DNA of 64,000 bases from Tepidanaerobacter acetatoxydans Re1 (GTDB lineage Bacteria; Bacillota; Thermosediminibacteria; Thermosediminibacterales; Tepidanaerobacteraceae). Positions 17,745 to 26,948 of the stretch are shown in pieces. Position 1 is the stretch's first letter. Every line of letters begins with the position of its first letter. The translations under genes and the position numbers were made by a program. The notes beneath the pieces were generated by a model. The model worked only from the letters and a program-made list of their open reading frames with translations, had not been told where the DNA came from and searched no databases. The stretch lies in NCBI RefSeq assembly GCF_000328765.2, contig NC_019954.2, positions 438,501-502,500 on the forward strand. Direction: 5' to 3'.

Positions 17745-17801
17745 ACCGTATAACCTATTTTTATAATTGTACGGTCAACATCTAGTGCGTTTGATTATAA
17801 T
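17745..17801 (+). promoter_or_regulatory. Candidate promoter with inverted repeat ahead of the Mo/Se cofactor operon
   Basis: Arms ACCGTA (17745-17750) and TACGGT (17770-17775) flank an AT-rich spacer. A perfect TATAAT lies at 17796-17801, so the repeat would cover its -35 region. The first gene, yqeC, starts at 17931. No good -35 hexamer was seen, which fits an activated or repressed promoter. The regulator is unknown; the ModE-like protein at 20954 is one candidate. Confidence 0.35.
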
Positions 17802-17930
17802 TAGAATAATGTAGAAATAATTGACTTTTGATAGTAGAATAAACAATAAGCGTAGAGTATGCTTTCTAATGATATAATTTACAAACGTGTCTTGTTCTTT
17901 TTATATAATCAAAAAATGTGGGGTAGCAAT

Positions 17931-18698
17931 ATGCTGCTTAATGCTTTAAACATAATTGAGAATAATGAAGTAATATCTCTAGTAGGGGCAGGAGGTAAAA
18001 CCTCTTTCATGTATGCCTTAGCCCGTGAACTATCCTCATTGCAGAGGAGAGTCCTTATAACAACTACAACTCATCTCAAAAAACCTACGGGAAAAGCTTA
18101 TGAACTAATGATTCTAGAAAATTGCCCCAAAAGAGCCGCCAATAAAATAAACCAAATATTTGATGCATCGAACGTGGCTTTTTGGGCAGATAACGAAGTG
18201 TCTGATGGAAAAATACGTGGGTTATCCATGGAAAGTATTGATATTATCGCCGATATGGGCATTGCCGATAATATACTAATAGAAGCTGACGGATCCAAAG
18301 GCTTGCCTATAAAAGCGCCTGCATATAATGAACCTGTTATCCCAAAGAAAACAACCATATTGATAGGTGTAATTGGGATTGATGCTCTAGGTCGCACTAT
18401 AGATGACAAGACTGTACACCGGCCTGAATTTTTAAGCATGATATCAGGGAAACCTTTAGGTGGGATTATCGATGAGGCGGTGATACAAAACCTAATATTT
18501 TCTCCATATGGTCTGTTTAAAGGTGCTACAGAGCAAATGAAGAAAGTTGTTGTGATAAATAAAGTTGATAATAATCAAATATTAGACCTTGCAATAAAGT
18601 TGGCGGAATCCATAAAAAACGTAAGCAATATAGAGATTTTTCGCATTTTACTCACATCTTTTAATTGTGAAACTTCTAGAATCAAGGTGATTTTATAA
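17931..18698 (+). CDS. yqeC: YqeC-family protein, selenium-dependent molybdenum hydroxylase maturation
   Basis: This 255-residue P-loop protein has the N-terminal nucleotide motif SLVGAGGKTS and the conserved ITTTTH and EADGSKGLPIKAP segments of the YqeC family. YqeC and YqeB travel with molybdenum hydroxylases that carry a labile selenium. The proposed role is making or inserting the selenium-containing Mo cofactor. It heads a run of five genes with overlaps or gaps under 20 bases. An in-frame ATG at 17859 is possible, but the extra residues are not family-like and have no ribosome binding site, so 17931 is used. The following start overlaps the stop by one base. Confidence 0.85.
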   Translation: MLLNALNIIENNEVISLVGAGGKTSFMYALARELSSLQRRVLITTTTHLKKPTGKAYELMILENCPKRAANKINQIFDASNVAFWADNEVSDGKIRGLSMESIDIIADMGIADNILIEADGSKGLPIKAPAYNEPVIPKKTTILIGVIGIDALGRTIDDKTVHRPEFLSMISGKPLGGIIDEAVIQNLIFSPYGLFKGATEQMKKVVVINKVDNNQILDLAIKLAESIKNVSNIEIFRILLTSFNCETSRIKVIL

Positions 18699-19276
18699 TG
18701 GGAGAATCATCAAAAGATAGTATAAAAATATGCGGTATTATTTTAGCGGCAGGGGAAGGGAAAAGGGCCGGTGGAGGCAAGTTGAGTAGGGATATTCAGG
18801 GAAAGCCCATGCTACAGTGCGTTGTTGAGATGGCAGTACAATCTAGTCTAGATGATGTCCTATTGGTCACTGGATATGAAAGAAATTTAGGTGAAAAAAT
18901 AGCAAAGCGTGCTGGTATTAGATCCTACTATAATGCCGACTATCCATTGGGTATGAGCACATCGCTCAAGCTGGGGATATCTAAGGTGCCCCAAGGGATT
19001 TCTGCTGTTGTAATAATATTAGGAGATATGCCGTATATTCAAAGGGAAACCTTAGATTCTATTATTGATTTACATAAAACAACTAGGAGTAAGATAATCA
19101 TCCCTGTCTACAATGGAAAGAAAGGCCATCCGGTTTTAATGGCTTGCACTTACAATGATGAAATATACAATATCTCAGGTGATAGGGGAGCACGGGAAAT
19201 TATAAAAAAGCATATAGATGAAGTTATGTACTGGCAGGCCGATGATCCAGGTATATTAAAAGACATTGATTATTAA
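18698..19276 (+). CDS. mocA: MocA-like molybdenum cofactor nucleotidyltransferase
   Basis: This 192-residue protein belongs to the NTP-transferase-3 family. It has the nucleotide-binding signature ILAAGEGKRAGGGK at residues 15-28 and the metal-binding GDMPYI near 111. MocA transfers CMP to molybdopterin to give the dinucleotide cofactor used by xanthine dehydrogenase-type enzymes. E. barkeri nicotinate dehydrogenase uses molybdopterin cytosine dinucleotide, which fits. Its neighbours XdhC and YqeB/YqeC point to the same target enzyme. A GTP-specific MobA role is less likely given the MocA-type motif and context. Confidence 0.82.
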   Translation: MGESSKDSIKICGIILAAGEGKRAGGGKLSRDIQGKPMLQCVVEMAVQSSLDDVLLVTGYERNLGEKIAKRAGIRSYYNADYPLGMSTSLKLGISKVPQGISAVVIILGDMPYIQRETLDSIIDLHKTTRSKIIIPVYNGKKGHPVLMACTYNDEIYNISGDRGAREIIKKHIDEVMYWQADDPGILKDIDY

Positions 19277-19301
19277 TGATGATTATTATGAGGTGATGGT
19301 A

Positions 19302-20132
19302 TTGGAAGGTTCTAAAGTAATAGAGAAGCTTGCTTGCATGATAGCTCAAAATGAACCTGCGGCACTAGTAACGGTAGTGGAATCTTCTGGTTCTACTCCC
19401 CGAGGGCCAGGAAGTATGATGTTAGTTGATAAAAAGGGTGTGCTTTTGGAAGGGACTATTGGCGGAGGAATTCTCGAAGAAAGGGCTAAAAGCGATGCGG
19501 CCGAATGTCTCAGGGTAAAGGAATCGAAACTTTTTTTCTATGAACTGGGTGCGGAAAATGAAAAATCATTGCCTATGATTTGTGGTGGAAATATTAGGTA
19601 TTTTGTTAAAGTATTTCCCAAAAAAAAACGGCTTATAATTATAGGAGCCGGACATGTAGGGGAAAAACTATGTAAAATGGCTAATATTTTAGGATATACG
19701 ATTATCGTTGTTGATGATCGGGAAAACCGTGCTACGAAGGAGAACTTTCCGGAAGCAAGTCAGCTTCTTGTGGGTGATATTCTGGAGAACTTGAGGAAAG
19801 TTTCTATCGATGAGAATACCTGCATAGTAATAGTAACACATGCTCATAAATATGATCAAGCTGTCCTGGAGGCTGTAATTGATTCAAATGCATTATATAT
19901 AGGTATGATAGGGAGTGTTTCTAAAGTTAGGACATGTTTTGAGAATTTACGGGAAAAGGGTATATCCAATGAACTCATTGGTAAAGTTTACTCTCCTATA
20001 GGTTTAGATATAGGAGGTGAATCCCCTGAAGAAATAGCCCTTTCCATTATGGCTCAAATTCAGGCTATTACTTATAACAAGAGCGTGCCGCACATGAAGT
20101 ATATTATGAAACAAAAAAATCAGGAGGGCTGA
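19302..20132 (+). CDS. xdhC: XdhC/CoxI-family molybdenum cofactor insertion chaperone
   Basis: This 276-residue protein has an N-terminal XdhC_CoxI domain (VESSGSTPRGPGSMM, then GTIGGGILE) and a C-terminal Rossmann-like domain starting at IIGAGHVGEKL, followed by GMIGSVSKVR. XdhC proteins bind the matured Mo cofactor, often in its sulfurated or selenated form, and deliver it to a hydroxylase. The open frame extends up to TTG 19266. GAGGTG at 19290-19295 favours TTG at 19302, with ATG 19296 as an alternative. It ends with AGGAGG just before yqeB. Confidence 0.85.
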   Translation: MEGSKVIEKLACMIAQNEPAALVTVVESSGSTPRGPGSMMLVDKKGVLLEGTIGGGILEERAKSDAAECLRVKESKLFFYELGAENEKSLPMICGGNIRYFVKVFPKKKRLIIIGAGHVGEKLCKMANILGYTIIVVDDRENRATKENFPEASQLLVGDILENLRKVSIDENTCIVIVTHAHKYDQAVLEAVIDSNALYIGMIGSVSKVRTCFENLREKGISNELIGKVYSPIGLDIGGESPEEIALSIMAQIQAITYNKSVPHMKYIMKQKNQEG

Positions 20133-20134
20133 GC

Positions 20135-20938
20135 TTGCAAGATTTGGTGGTTTTAATAAAGGGTGCCGGCGAAATGGCGTCTGCTGTAGCGCACAGACTA
20201 TACCGATCGGGATTTCAAATTATTATGACCGAAGTGGAAAAACCCTTGATGGTACGAAGGCATGTATCTTTCGGAAATTGCATATTTGAAGGCAATTGGC
20301 AGGTAGAAGGTGTGGAATCAAAGCAGGTCAGAGATTTAAAAGAAATCCGGGATGCTTTAGCAGGAAGAAAAATACCAGTATTAATCGATGAAAAATGTGA
20401 AATTTCTCGAGCTTTAAGTCCAAATGTAATAGTCGATGCAATCCTAGCCAAAAAAAACACTGGTACAACTATAAAAGATGCACAGGTGGTAATTGGATTA
20501 GGGCCGGGTTTTGAAGCAGGCAAAGATGTCCATGCAGTGATTGAGACCATGCGGGGACACGATCTGGGACGAGTGATTCTAAAGGGAGCCGCACAGAAAA
20601 ATACAGGTACTCCGGGCCCAATTCAGGGTATTACAGATGATCGAGTATTGCGGGCACCTAGAGCGGGAGTGGTTAAAAATATTCTAGATATAGGGAGCCT
20701 TGTAAAAAAAGGTGACATCATAGGTAGTGTAGCAGATCGACCGGTTTTTGCAAAAATTGATGGGGTGTTGAGAGGATTAATTTATGATGGTTTAACCGTT
20801 ATAGCAGGGCAAAAAATTGGGGATATAGATCCACGGGGACAGATAGATTACTGTAATACCATAAGTGATAAAGGCAGAACTATTTCCGGAGGAGTATTGG
20901 AAGCTATACTGTTTCTTTTAAATGATGTAAATCCGTAA
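20135..20938 (+). CDS. yqeB: YqeB-family protein (EF2563-type), selenium-dependent molybdenum hydroxylase maturation
   Basis: This 267-residue protein has a Rossmann-like N-terminus (VLIKGAGEMASAVAHRL) and the family segments VIGLGPGFEAG, HAVIETMRGHDLGR and IQGITDDRVLRAP. YqeB is a marker of molybdenum hydroxylases with labile selenium and occurs together with YqeC and SelD. The start is TTG with AGGAGG nine bases upstream. Its presence next to nicotinate dehydrogenase genes supports a selenium cofactor in that enzyme. The molecular step is not known from sequence. Confidence 0.87.
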   Translation: MQDLVVLIKGAGEMASAVAHRLYRSGFQIIMTEVEKPLMVRRHVSFGNCIFEGNWQVEGVESKQVRDLKEIRDALAGRKIPVLIDEKCEISRALSPNVIVDAILAKKNTGTTIKDAQVVIGLGPGFEAGKDVHAVIETMRGHDLGRVILKGAAQKNTGTPGPIQGITDDRVLRAPRAGVVKNILDIGSLVKKGDIIGSVADRPVFAKIDGVLRGLIYDGLTVIAGQKIGDIDPRGQIDYCNTISDKGRTISGGVLEAILFLLNDVNP

Positions 20939-20953
20939 GAGGTGGAGAAAAAG

Positions 20954-21289
20954 TTGAAACTGGTTTATAAGATATGGATCGAGGGGAAGACCAAGGCCTT
21001 TGGTGAAGGGCCCCATATGCTTTTAAAGAAAGTTGAACAACTAGGTTCTTTAAATAAAGCGGCCCAAGATATGAATATGTCTTATAGTAAAGCTTGGTCT
21101 ATAATAAAAAGAGCTGAAAGGGAATTAGGTATTAAGCTTATCGAAAGCAATACAGGGGGTGCTGGTGGTGGCGGTTCATGCCTTACATCTCAAGCCAAGA
21201 CCCTGTTAAACCAATATGACGAATTTTGCAGTGAAGCTGGGGAAATACTTACAAAACTATATAATAAATATTTTAGTGAGTTGCTTTAG
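20954..21289 (+). CDS. ModE-like winged-helix regulator (N-terminal domain only)
   Basis: This 111-residue protein matches the LysR-type winged-helix domain of ModE molybdate regulators, with GSLNKAAQDMNMSYSKAWS as the helix-turn-helix and the GGGGSCLT wing typical of this group. It has no C-terminal molybdate-binding (TOBE) domain, so effector sensing is unclear. AGGTGG overlaps an upstream GTG (20942), so TTG at 20954, giving M-K-L-V-Y-K-I-W, is the better start. A ModE-box-like palindrome occurs just downstream, before the transporter operon. Confidence 0.82.
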   Translation: MKLVYKIWIEGKTKAFGEGPHMLLKKVEQLGSLNKAAQDMNMSYSKAWSIIKRAERELGIKLIESNTGGAGGGGSCLTSQAKTLLNQYDEFCSEAGEILTKLYNKYFSELL

Positions 21290-21307
21290 AGCATTTTTTA
21301 ATGAAAG

Positions 21308-21331
21308 CGTTATTCGAACATAAATACAACG
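21308..21331. promoter_or_regulatory. ModE-box-like operator upstream of the transporter operon
   Basis: Half-sites CGTTAT and ACAACG are separated by 12 bases. The Escherichia coli modA operator has CGTTAT and ATAACG with the same 12-base spacing, so this differs at one half-site base. It sits 15 bases before the next start codon and immediately after the ModE-like gene. Binding is inferred from this resemblance, recalled from literature and not searched. Confidence 0.5.
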
Positions 21332-21346
21332 CTAAGGAGACTTGCT

Positions 21347-21973
21347 ATGGGATACAAGAATTTGCTACTGCAAGGCGATATCGGCATAGGTAAATCTATA
21401 ATTATAATGGATTCAATAATACCTTATATCGACTTTGTCGGAGGTTATTATACTCAAAGGATATTGAAAAATAAACAAAAGGTAGGTTTCTTGATAAATC
21501 CCATAGAGAGTGTAAAAACCTATGGTTTGAATCGGGATATCAAAGACATAAAGCCGGAAGGAAGACAGCGGCTATTTATATATAAAAACCCCAATGGGAC
21601 TTGGTCTTTTGATAACGAAGTCTTTACATACTTTAGCATAAAATATTTATCAAAGGGTCTGCAGCAGCGTAAAAAACTGCTTATAGCTGATGAACTTGGA
21701 GGTATGGAGTTTCAAAGGGATGATTTCCTTCAGGAGGTAGTAAAAATTTTCCTAAGCGATGTGCCTGTTTTAGGTGTATTAAAATCCCATAGCAATTTTC
21801 AAAAACTAAAAAAGACCACTCTTTTAAAAACAACCTATAAAAACGTGGAGCAATTCAAAAGCTTGGTAAGCCAAAAGACTCAAATAATTCTGTTAACTCC
21901 AGGGGCGAATAACAATGAAGTTGTGTCACAGGTGCAGGCATTTGTGAAAAAATCTATCACAGCAGTAAATTAA
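21347..21973 (+). CDS. THEP1-type nucleoside-triphosphatase (NTPase_1 family)
   Basis: This 208-residue P-loop protein has Walker A GDIGIGKS at residues 10-17 and Walker B-like LLIADELGGMEF near 121. That layout matches small THEP1/NTPase_1 proteins, which hydrolyse NTPs in vitro and have no clear physiological role. Relatives often sit with molybdenum or tungsten cofactor genes. Here it heads the transporter operon right after the ModE-like box, so a link to metal or cofactor handling is likely. Confidence 0.7.
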   Translation: MGYKNLLLQGDIGIGKSIIIMDSIIPYIDFVGGYYTQRILKNKQKVGFLINPIESVKTYGLNRDIKDIKPEGRQRLFIYKNPNGTWSFDNEVFTYFSIKYLSKGLQQRKKLLIADELGGMEFQRDDFLQEVVKIFLSDVPVLGVLKSHSNFQKLKKTTLLKTTYKNVEQFKSLVSQKTQIILLTPGANNNEVVSQVQAFVKKSITAVN

Positions 21974-21995
21974 TTAAACGGAAGGAAAGACATCT

Positions 21996-23048
21996 ATGGA
22001 TATAAAAATCAATGAAGTCAATAATAAAAACCTCATCTCAATAAGGCATACACATATCAAAAATAAATTTACATTTCTCACCATAATATTTGCTGTAGTC
22101 TTTATAATATCTTTTACAGTAGGTCGGTATCCTTTGACAATAAAACAGCTTTTGGATTTTCTTATACTTAGATTTTTCCATGTTTCCAAAGAAGTACCTG
22201 ATGTAGTCGAGACCGTTATAATGAATCTGAGGCTTCCTCGAATTTTAGCAGCAGTTTTGGTAGGGTCATCTCTGGCAGCTTCAGGCGCAGCTTATCAAGG
22301 TATTTTTAAAAATCCTCTGGCTTCGCCGGATGTTTTAGGGGCTTCAGCCGGTTCGGCCTTTGGGGCAAGTCTTGCCATTTATTTTTCATTTAGCCATTAC
22401 GGAATACAGCTTTCAGCTTTTATCTTTGGAATAATTTCGGTGTTGTTGGCCTTTATCATAAGCCAAAGGATTCGCACCGATTCGGCGGTGGCATTGGTTC
22501 TAACCGGCATGCTTGTAAGCACACTCTTTTCATCGGCAATATCCCTTATAAAATATGTGGCTGATCCTTTTGATAAGCTTCCCACCATAACCTTTTGGCT
22601 AATGGGAAGCCTATCAGGTATGAGCATGCGTAGTGTAAAATTTGCGTGTATTCCCATATTCATAAGTTTAACGGTGCTTTGCCTATTGCGTTGGCAAATA
22701 AGTGTGCTGTCACTGGGAGATGAAGAGGCTAAAGCCCTTGGAGTCAATACACAACGTCTGCGGCTGATTGTTATCATTTGCTCCACTGTTCTTACGGCAA
22801 CATCCGTATGTATAAGCGGTGTTATCGGTTGGATAGGGCTGGTGATACCAAATTTAGCGCGATTACTTGTTGGCTCTAATTATATGCATCTTCTTCCTGC
22901 AACCATAGTCATGGGCGGTACTTTTTTGCTGGGAGTGGATTGTGTTTCTCGGGGCCTTTTTCCTGTGGAAGTGCCATTGGGAATACTTACGGCCTTTATA
23001 GGTGCTCCCTTCTTTTTAATACTATTATACAAGGGTTGGAGGGAATAA
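21996..23048 (+). CDS. FecCD-family ABC transporter permease (probable molybdate/tungstate, MolB-like)
   Basis: This 350-residue membrane protein has about 10 hydrophobic segments and the FecCD signatures LRLPRILAAVLVGSSLAASG (about residues 79-98), NPLASPDVLGASAGS and GVIGWIGLVIPNLAR. The family imports iron-siderophores, cobalamin, haem and, in the MolBCA system of Haemophilus influenzae, molybdate or tungstate. Its place between a ModE-like regulator and Mo/Se cofactor genes makes molybdate or tungstate the best guess. Cobalamin or siderophore remain possible. The ATPase gene follows after two bases. Confidence 0.85.
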   Translation: MDIKINEVNNKNLISIRHTHIKNKFTFLTIIFAVVFIISFTVGRYPLTIKQLLDFLILRFFHVSKEVPDVVETVIMNLRLPRILAAVLVGSSLAASGAAYQGIFKNPLASPDVLGASAGSAFGASLAIYFSFSHYGIQLSAFIFGIISVLLAFIISQRIRTDSAVALVLTGMLVSTLFSSAISLIKYVADPFDKLPTITFWLMGSLSGMSMRSVKFACIPIFISLTVLCLLRWQISVLSLGDEEAKALGVNTQRLRLIVIICSTVLTATSVCISGVIGWIGLVIPNLARLLVGSNYMHLLPATIVMGGTFLLGVDCVSRGLFPVEVPLGILTAFIGAPFFLILLYKGWRE

Positions 23049-23050
23049 AA

Positions 23051-23833
23051 GTGAAGTTGGACCTAAACGAAGTTGCAGTTGGGTATAAGGGTATAGCGGT
23101 TTTAAAGGATGTATCCTTTACCTTAAACACCGGAGAAGTTTTATGTATATTGGGTCCTAACGGCTCGGGCAAGACCACGCTTTTTAAGACAATCATGAAA
23201 CTTAAACCGCCTTTGTCCGGTGTTATTTCCATTGACGGCTGTGATATCTCAAAATGGCCTTATGACAAAATCGCCACTTATATCGGATATATTCCTCAAA
23301 ACTATAGTACAGTTTTTCCATATACAGCCTTAGAAATGGTACTTATGGGAAGAACTCCCGGACTTAGCATATGGTCAGTACCTAAAGCGGAGGATATACA
23401 AATTGCATTGGACTCTATGAAAGCATTAAGCATACTTCATTTAAAGGATAAAATCTTTACAAAAATAAGCGGTGGAGAAAGACAACTGGTTTTAATAGCG
23501 CGGGCAATAGCTCAACAGACAAAACTTCTGATTATGGATGAGCCAACTAATAACTTAGACTTTGGAAATCAAGTTTTAATACTAAACCAAATAAAAAAGC
23601 TTTCCCAAAAAGGCATAGCGGTCATTATGGCTACTCATGTTCCGGAACACGCCTTTTTGTATGCTGATAAAGTACTTATGGTCAAAGACGGGTATGTTTT
23701 AGCATATGGCAAAAGCAAAGAAATCCTATCCGAAGAGAATCTCAAAAAACTATATGGTGTAAATTTAAAACTAATGCCGGTTGCAAGTGAATGTTATCCT
23801 AGTTTTAAAGTGTGTATTCCAGGAGTTGTTTAG
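23051..23833 (+). CDS. ABC transporter ATP-binding protein of the FecE/MolC type
   Basis: This 260-residue ATPase has Walker A GPNGSGKTT near residue 36, signature SGGERQ near 138, Walker B LLIMDEPTNNLD near 158 and H-loop ATHVPEH. The open frame extends upstream inside the permease gene, but GAGGGAA at 23039-23045 fixes GTG at 23051 as the start. It forms the usual permease-ATPase pair with the preceding gene, and the binding protein follows 50 bases later. Confidence 0.88.
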   Translation: MKLDLNEVAVGYKGIAVLKDVSFTLNTGEVLCILGPNGSGKTTLFKTIMKLKPPLSGVISIDGCDISKWPYDKIATYIGYIPQNYSTVFPYTALEMVLMGRTPGLSIWSVPKAEDIQIALDSMKALSILHLKDKIFTKISGGERQLVLIARAIAQQTKLLIMDEPTNNLDFGNQVLILNQIKKLSQKGIAVIMATHVPEHAFLYADKVLMVKDGYVLAYGKSKEILSEENLKKLYGVNLKLMPVASECYPSFKVCIPGVV

Positions 23834-23883
23834 GTTAGTGGTAAGCAAATTGAGATTATAATAAAAAAAGGAGAGATGAATAA

Positions 23884-25005
23884 ATGATTTTAAGAAAAAG
23901 AACAACTGTTAAAATACTCAGTATTACTTTATTAGCGGTGATTTTATTATCATTAGCTACAGGGTGTACCAATAATCCTCAAGGGACAGCCGAGATACCT
24001 CAACAACCAGAGCCAGAAGTAAATGAAAATGTGATTACAGATATGGCCGGCAGAGAAGTAATCCTACCCGAGAAAACAGAAAAGATATTTTCCTTAAGCC
24101 CCGTAGGGACCATCATGCTATACACCTTGTGTCCGGAAAAACTTTTGGGTTGGAACTACGAATTAAGCGAAATGGAGAAATATTATATACTTCCACAGTA
24201 TAAAGATTTGCCAAATCTGGGCGGAGCCGGTAAAAACCCCCCAAATGCTGAAGAAATATTAAAGCTAAAACCTGACATAATTGTTTATGTTACCGATATA
24301 AATGAAACAAACATATCTACGGCGGAGCAGTTTCAAAATGAGCTGAATATTCCTGTGGTAGTCCTTGATGGAGATATAGAAAAAACTGCAGATACATATG
24401 CCTTGTTGGGGAAAATTATCGGAGATGAAGCCACAGCGGAAAATTTATGTGCTTATATAAAAGAAACGATACAAGAGATTCAGGACAAAGCAAAATCAAT
24501 ATCTGAAGATAAAAAGGTAAGGGTTTATTATGCTGAAGGGAATGATGGCCTGGAGACTGATCCCAGGGGTTCGGGGCATGTGCAAGTCTTAGATATGGTA
24601 GGTGGGATAAATGTTGCGGAGGTTTCAAAAATAGAAGGCTCCGGCCGACTTAAGGTCTCTTTGGAACAGCTTTTGAACTGGAATCCGGATTTGATAATTG
24701 CATGGGCTGATGATCGAGGAGGGTATTACTCAAACATTTTTAAAGATGAAAATTGGAGCGGACTTAATGCGGTGAAAAATGGTGAAGTTTATGAAATACC
24801 CAATTTTCCTTTTAGCTGGTTTGACCGCCCGCCATCTGTAAATCGAATTTTAGGTCTAAAATGGCTAGGCAATCTTTTGTATCCTGAGGTATTTGATTAT
24901 GATATAAAGAAAGAAGTGAAGTATTTTTACGAACAATTTTACCATTATCAACTGACGGAGGAAGAGCTGGCAAAACTGGTTGATACTTCTACAAGAAGGC
25001 AATAA
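23884..25005 (+). CDS. ABC transporter substrate-binding lipoprotein (TroA/FepB-like fold, MolA-like)
   Basis: This 373-residue exported protein has a positively charged N-terminus, a hydrophobic stretch and the lipobox LATGC (Cys about residue 28), so it is a membrane-anchored lipoprotein. The mature part follows the periplasmic-binding-protein-2 (COG0614) pattern: DMAGREVILPEKTEKIFSL, then LNPDIIV- and WNPDLIIAW-type segments. It completes the FecCD-type importer. No residue pattern settles the ligand; molybdate or tungstate is inferred from the ModE-like context. AAGGAGAG lies before the ATG. Confidence 0.85.
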   Translation: MILRKRTTVKILSITLLAVILLSLATGCTNNPQGTAEIPQQPEPEVNENVITDMAGREVILPEKTEKIFSLSPVGTIMLYTLCPEKLLGWNYELSEMEKYYILPQYKDLPNLGGAGKNPPNAEEILKLKPDIIVYVTDINETNISTAEQFQNELNIPVVVLDGDIEKTADTYALLGKIIGDEATAENLCAYIKETIQEIQDKAKSISEDKKVRVYYAEGNDGLETDPRGSGHVQVLDMVGGINVAEVSKIEGSGRLKVSLEQLLNWNPDLIIAWADDRGGYYSNIFKDENWSGLNAVKNGEVYEIPNFPFSWFDRPPSVNRILGLKWLGNLLYPEVFDYDIKKEVKYFYEQFYHYQLTEEELAKLVDTSTRRQ

Positions 25006-25193
25006 ATCAAAAAATACCAAATTTATCGTTTTATTTATGACAGATGAATAATTTAAACTTATAAGATAGAGAGAAACATAAAGGGATAGTAGTGGATTAT
25101 AGAAAGTTTCAAGAATATATGTGAAATAGATCTTATTGAGTGTTGACGTTCCATATATAAATAAGTCTAAGCTGGGAAAAGGTGGTGTGCAGT

Positions 25194-26219
25194 GTGCATG
25201 ATGAAATTGTGTTTTGCAAAGGTGGAGGTTGCACAGCTAAACTGGGGCCGGGAATTTTAGCTTCAGTGCTTGAGAAGTTGCCTAAGGCTACTACAGATTC
25301 TAATTTGCTGGTGGGTTTTGACAGCTCTGACGATGCAGCAGTATACCAATTGACACCTGATTTAGCAGTTGTTCAGACTCTGGATTTTTTTCCACCAATG
25401 GTAGATGACCCTTATACTTTTGGACAAATTGCAGCAACTAATGCACTTTCTGATATCTATGCAATGGGCGGAGAAGTTAAGACGGCTCTAAATATTGTCT
25501 GTTTCCCTGAAAATATGGATCTGAATGTTTTAGGGGAAATTATGCTTGGGGGCAATGAAAAAGTTCAAGAGGCTGGAGGAGTCTTGGTGGGGGGACATTC
25601 CATTGCAGACATTGACGTGAAATATGGCCTTTCTGTAATGGGTATTATTCACCCAGATAAGATTTATAGGAACAATTCTTGTCAAGAGGGTGATCAGCTA
25701 CTCTTGACAAAGCCTCTGGGTGTAGGCATTGTATGTACTGCCCAGCGAGTAGGTAAAAGTTCTAATGAAGCTATGGATATTGCAATTCGCTCCATGATAA
25801 CACTTAATAAATATGCAGCAGAAATAATCAAAAGGTATCAAGTACATGCGTGTACAGATGTGACAGGTTTTGGCTTTTTAGGTCATCTTCAGGAGATGTT
25901 AGGATATGATTTTGGAGCAGAGATTGATAGTTTACAAGTACCACATATTCCGGAATCATTACACTATGCAAATGAGTTTTTCCTCACAGCAGCAGCTCAG
26001 AGGAATCGCAATCACGTAGGAAATAGGGTAGATTTTAGGCATATTCCGTTTGCAATGGAAGAGGTACTTTTTGATCCACAGACATCTGGTGGACTACTAG
26101 TAAGTCTGCCGCCTGAAGATGCAAAACTTGCTTTAAAAGAGATTCAATCGTTGGGATTGCCTTGTGGATTGGTCGGAGAAGTTACACGAAAAGATGATAA
26201 GCGAATCATTGTAAGATAA
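25194..26219 (+). CDS. selD: Selenophosphate synthase
   Basis: This 341-residue SelD makes selenophosphate from selenide and ATP. The glycine-rich catalytic loop GGGCTAK keeps the cysteine and lysine equivalent to E. coli Cys17 and Lys20, so no selenocysteine codon is needed. TDFF-like [24 protein letters not shown] and DPQTSGGLL are all present. Two GTG codons at 25182-25187 overlap the AAAAGGTGG ribosome binding site. GTG at 25194 is therefore preferred. Neighbours YedF, a selenocysteine-lyase-like enzyme and DUF3343 indicate that the selenium goes to the labile-selenium hydroxylase cofactor. No selA or selB is in the window. Confidence 0.92.
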   Translation: MHDEIVFCKGGGCTAKLGPGILASVLEKLPKATTDSNLLVGFDSSDDAAVYQLTPDLAVVQTLDFFPPMVDDPYTFGQIAATNALSDIYAMGGEVKTALNIVCFPENMDLNVLGEIMLGGNEKVQEAGGVLVGGHSIADIDVKYGLSVMGIIHPDKIYRNNSCQEGDQLLLTKPLGVGIVCTAQRVGKSSNEAMDIAIRSMITLNKYAAEIIKRYQVHACTDVTGFGFLGHLQEMLGYDFGAEIDSLQVPHIPESLHYANEFFLTAAAQRNRNHVGNRVDFRHIPFAMEEVLFDPQTSGGLLVSLPPEDAKLALKEIQSLGLPCGLVGEVTRKDDKRIIVR

Positions 26220-26327
26220 GCAATATGGAAGTGTAATGGGTTTGCCGGGCATGCCTAGCATAGGAAATAAAACCATTTTTACATTACTGTTTGTGCTGCT
26301 AGTAGTTGCGGCGGAATGGAGGTTAAT

Positions 26328-26948
26328 ATGAAACAAATTATTGATGCTAGAGGGAAAGCTTGTCCAATACCTGTTGTAGAGACAAAGAAAGTATTGGAAA
26401 CACTTCATGAGGGTGATACCATGGAGGTGATTGTAGATAATTTTATTGCTGTACAGAATCTAAGCAAGATGGCTGAGCAAAAGAAGTTACCTATTGCTTC
26501 AAAAAAAATCAATGAAAATAACTACCTTGTGACGATAACAGTGATTGGCGCTTCAAAAAATGAAACGGTAGAAACTGCAGAAAAAACTGTTTGTTTACTA
26601 GATAATAGATTAGCTGAGACAGTTATAGTAATTTCGTCAGATAAAATGGGAGAAGGAGATGAAAAATTAGGCCATATACTCATGAAAGGGTTTATCTACG
26701 CATTGACCGAACAGGATAAGCTGCCTGAGACAATTCTATTATATAATCGTGGAGCATACTTGTCTGTAGAGGGATCAGATTCTCTGGCAGACTTGAAACT
26801 TTTAGAATCCCAAGGCGTAGAGATCTTAACTTGCGGAACATGTCTAAATCATTATAGTTTGACTGAAAAATTAGGAGTAGGTTCTGCCACAAATATGTAT
26901 GCTATAGTGGAAAAACAGTTGCAGGCAAGGAAGGTTGTGAAAGTATGA
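26328..26948 (+). CDS. yedF: YedF-type selenium metabolism protein (TusA-like plus DsrE-like domain)
   Basis: In this 206-residue protein the first 75 residues are a TusA-like sulfur/selenium carrier domain with ARGKACPIPVVETKK, the Cys being the usual carrier thiol. The remainder is a DsrE-like domain with VISSDKMGEGD and LTCGTCLNHY near the C-terminus. This fused form, often called YedF, co-occurs with SelD. It probably hands reduced selenium to downstream steps. An in-frame ATG at 26316 precedes the GGAGG, so 26328 is the start. The stop overlaps the next start by four bases. Confidence 0.88.
   Translation: MKQIIDARGKACPIPVVETKKVLETLHEGDTMEVIVDNFIAVQNLSKMAEQKKLPIASKKINENNYLVTITVIGASKNETVETAEKTVCLLDNRLAETVIVISSDKMGEGDEKLGHILMKGFIYALTEQDKLPETILLYNRGAYLSVEGSDSLADLKLLESQGVEILTCGTCLNHYSLTEKLGVGSATNMYAIVEKQLQARKVVKV

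Noticed and set aside
25130-25193. Possible selenocysteine-containing N-terminal extension of SelD through an in-frame TGA
   Set aside because: The frame upstream of the GTG codons meets a TAA and the catalytic position is an ordinary Cys codon, so no UGA recoding is needed.
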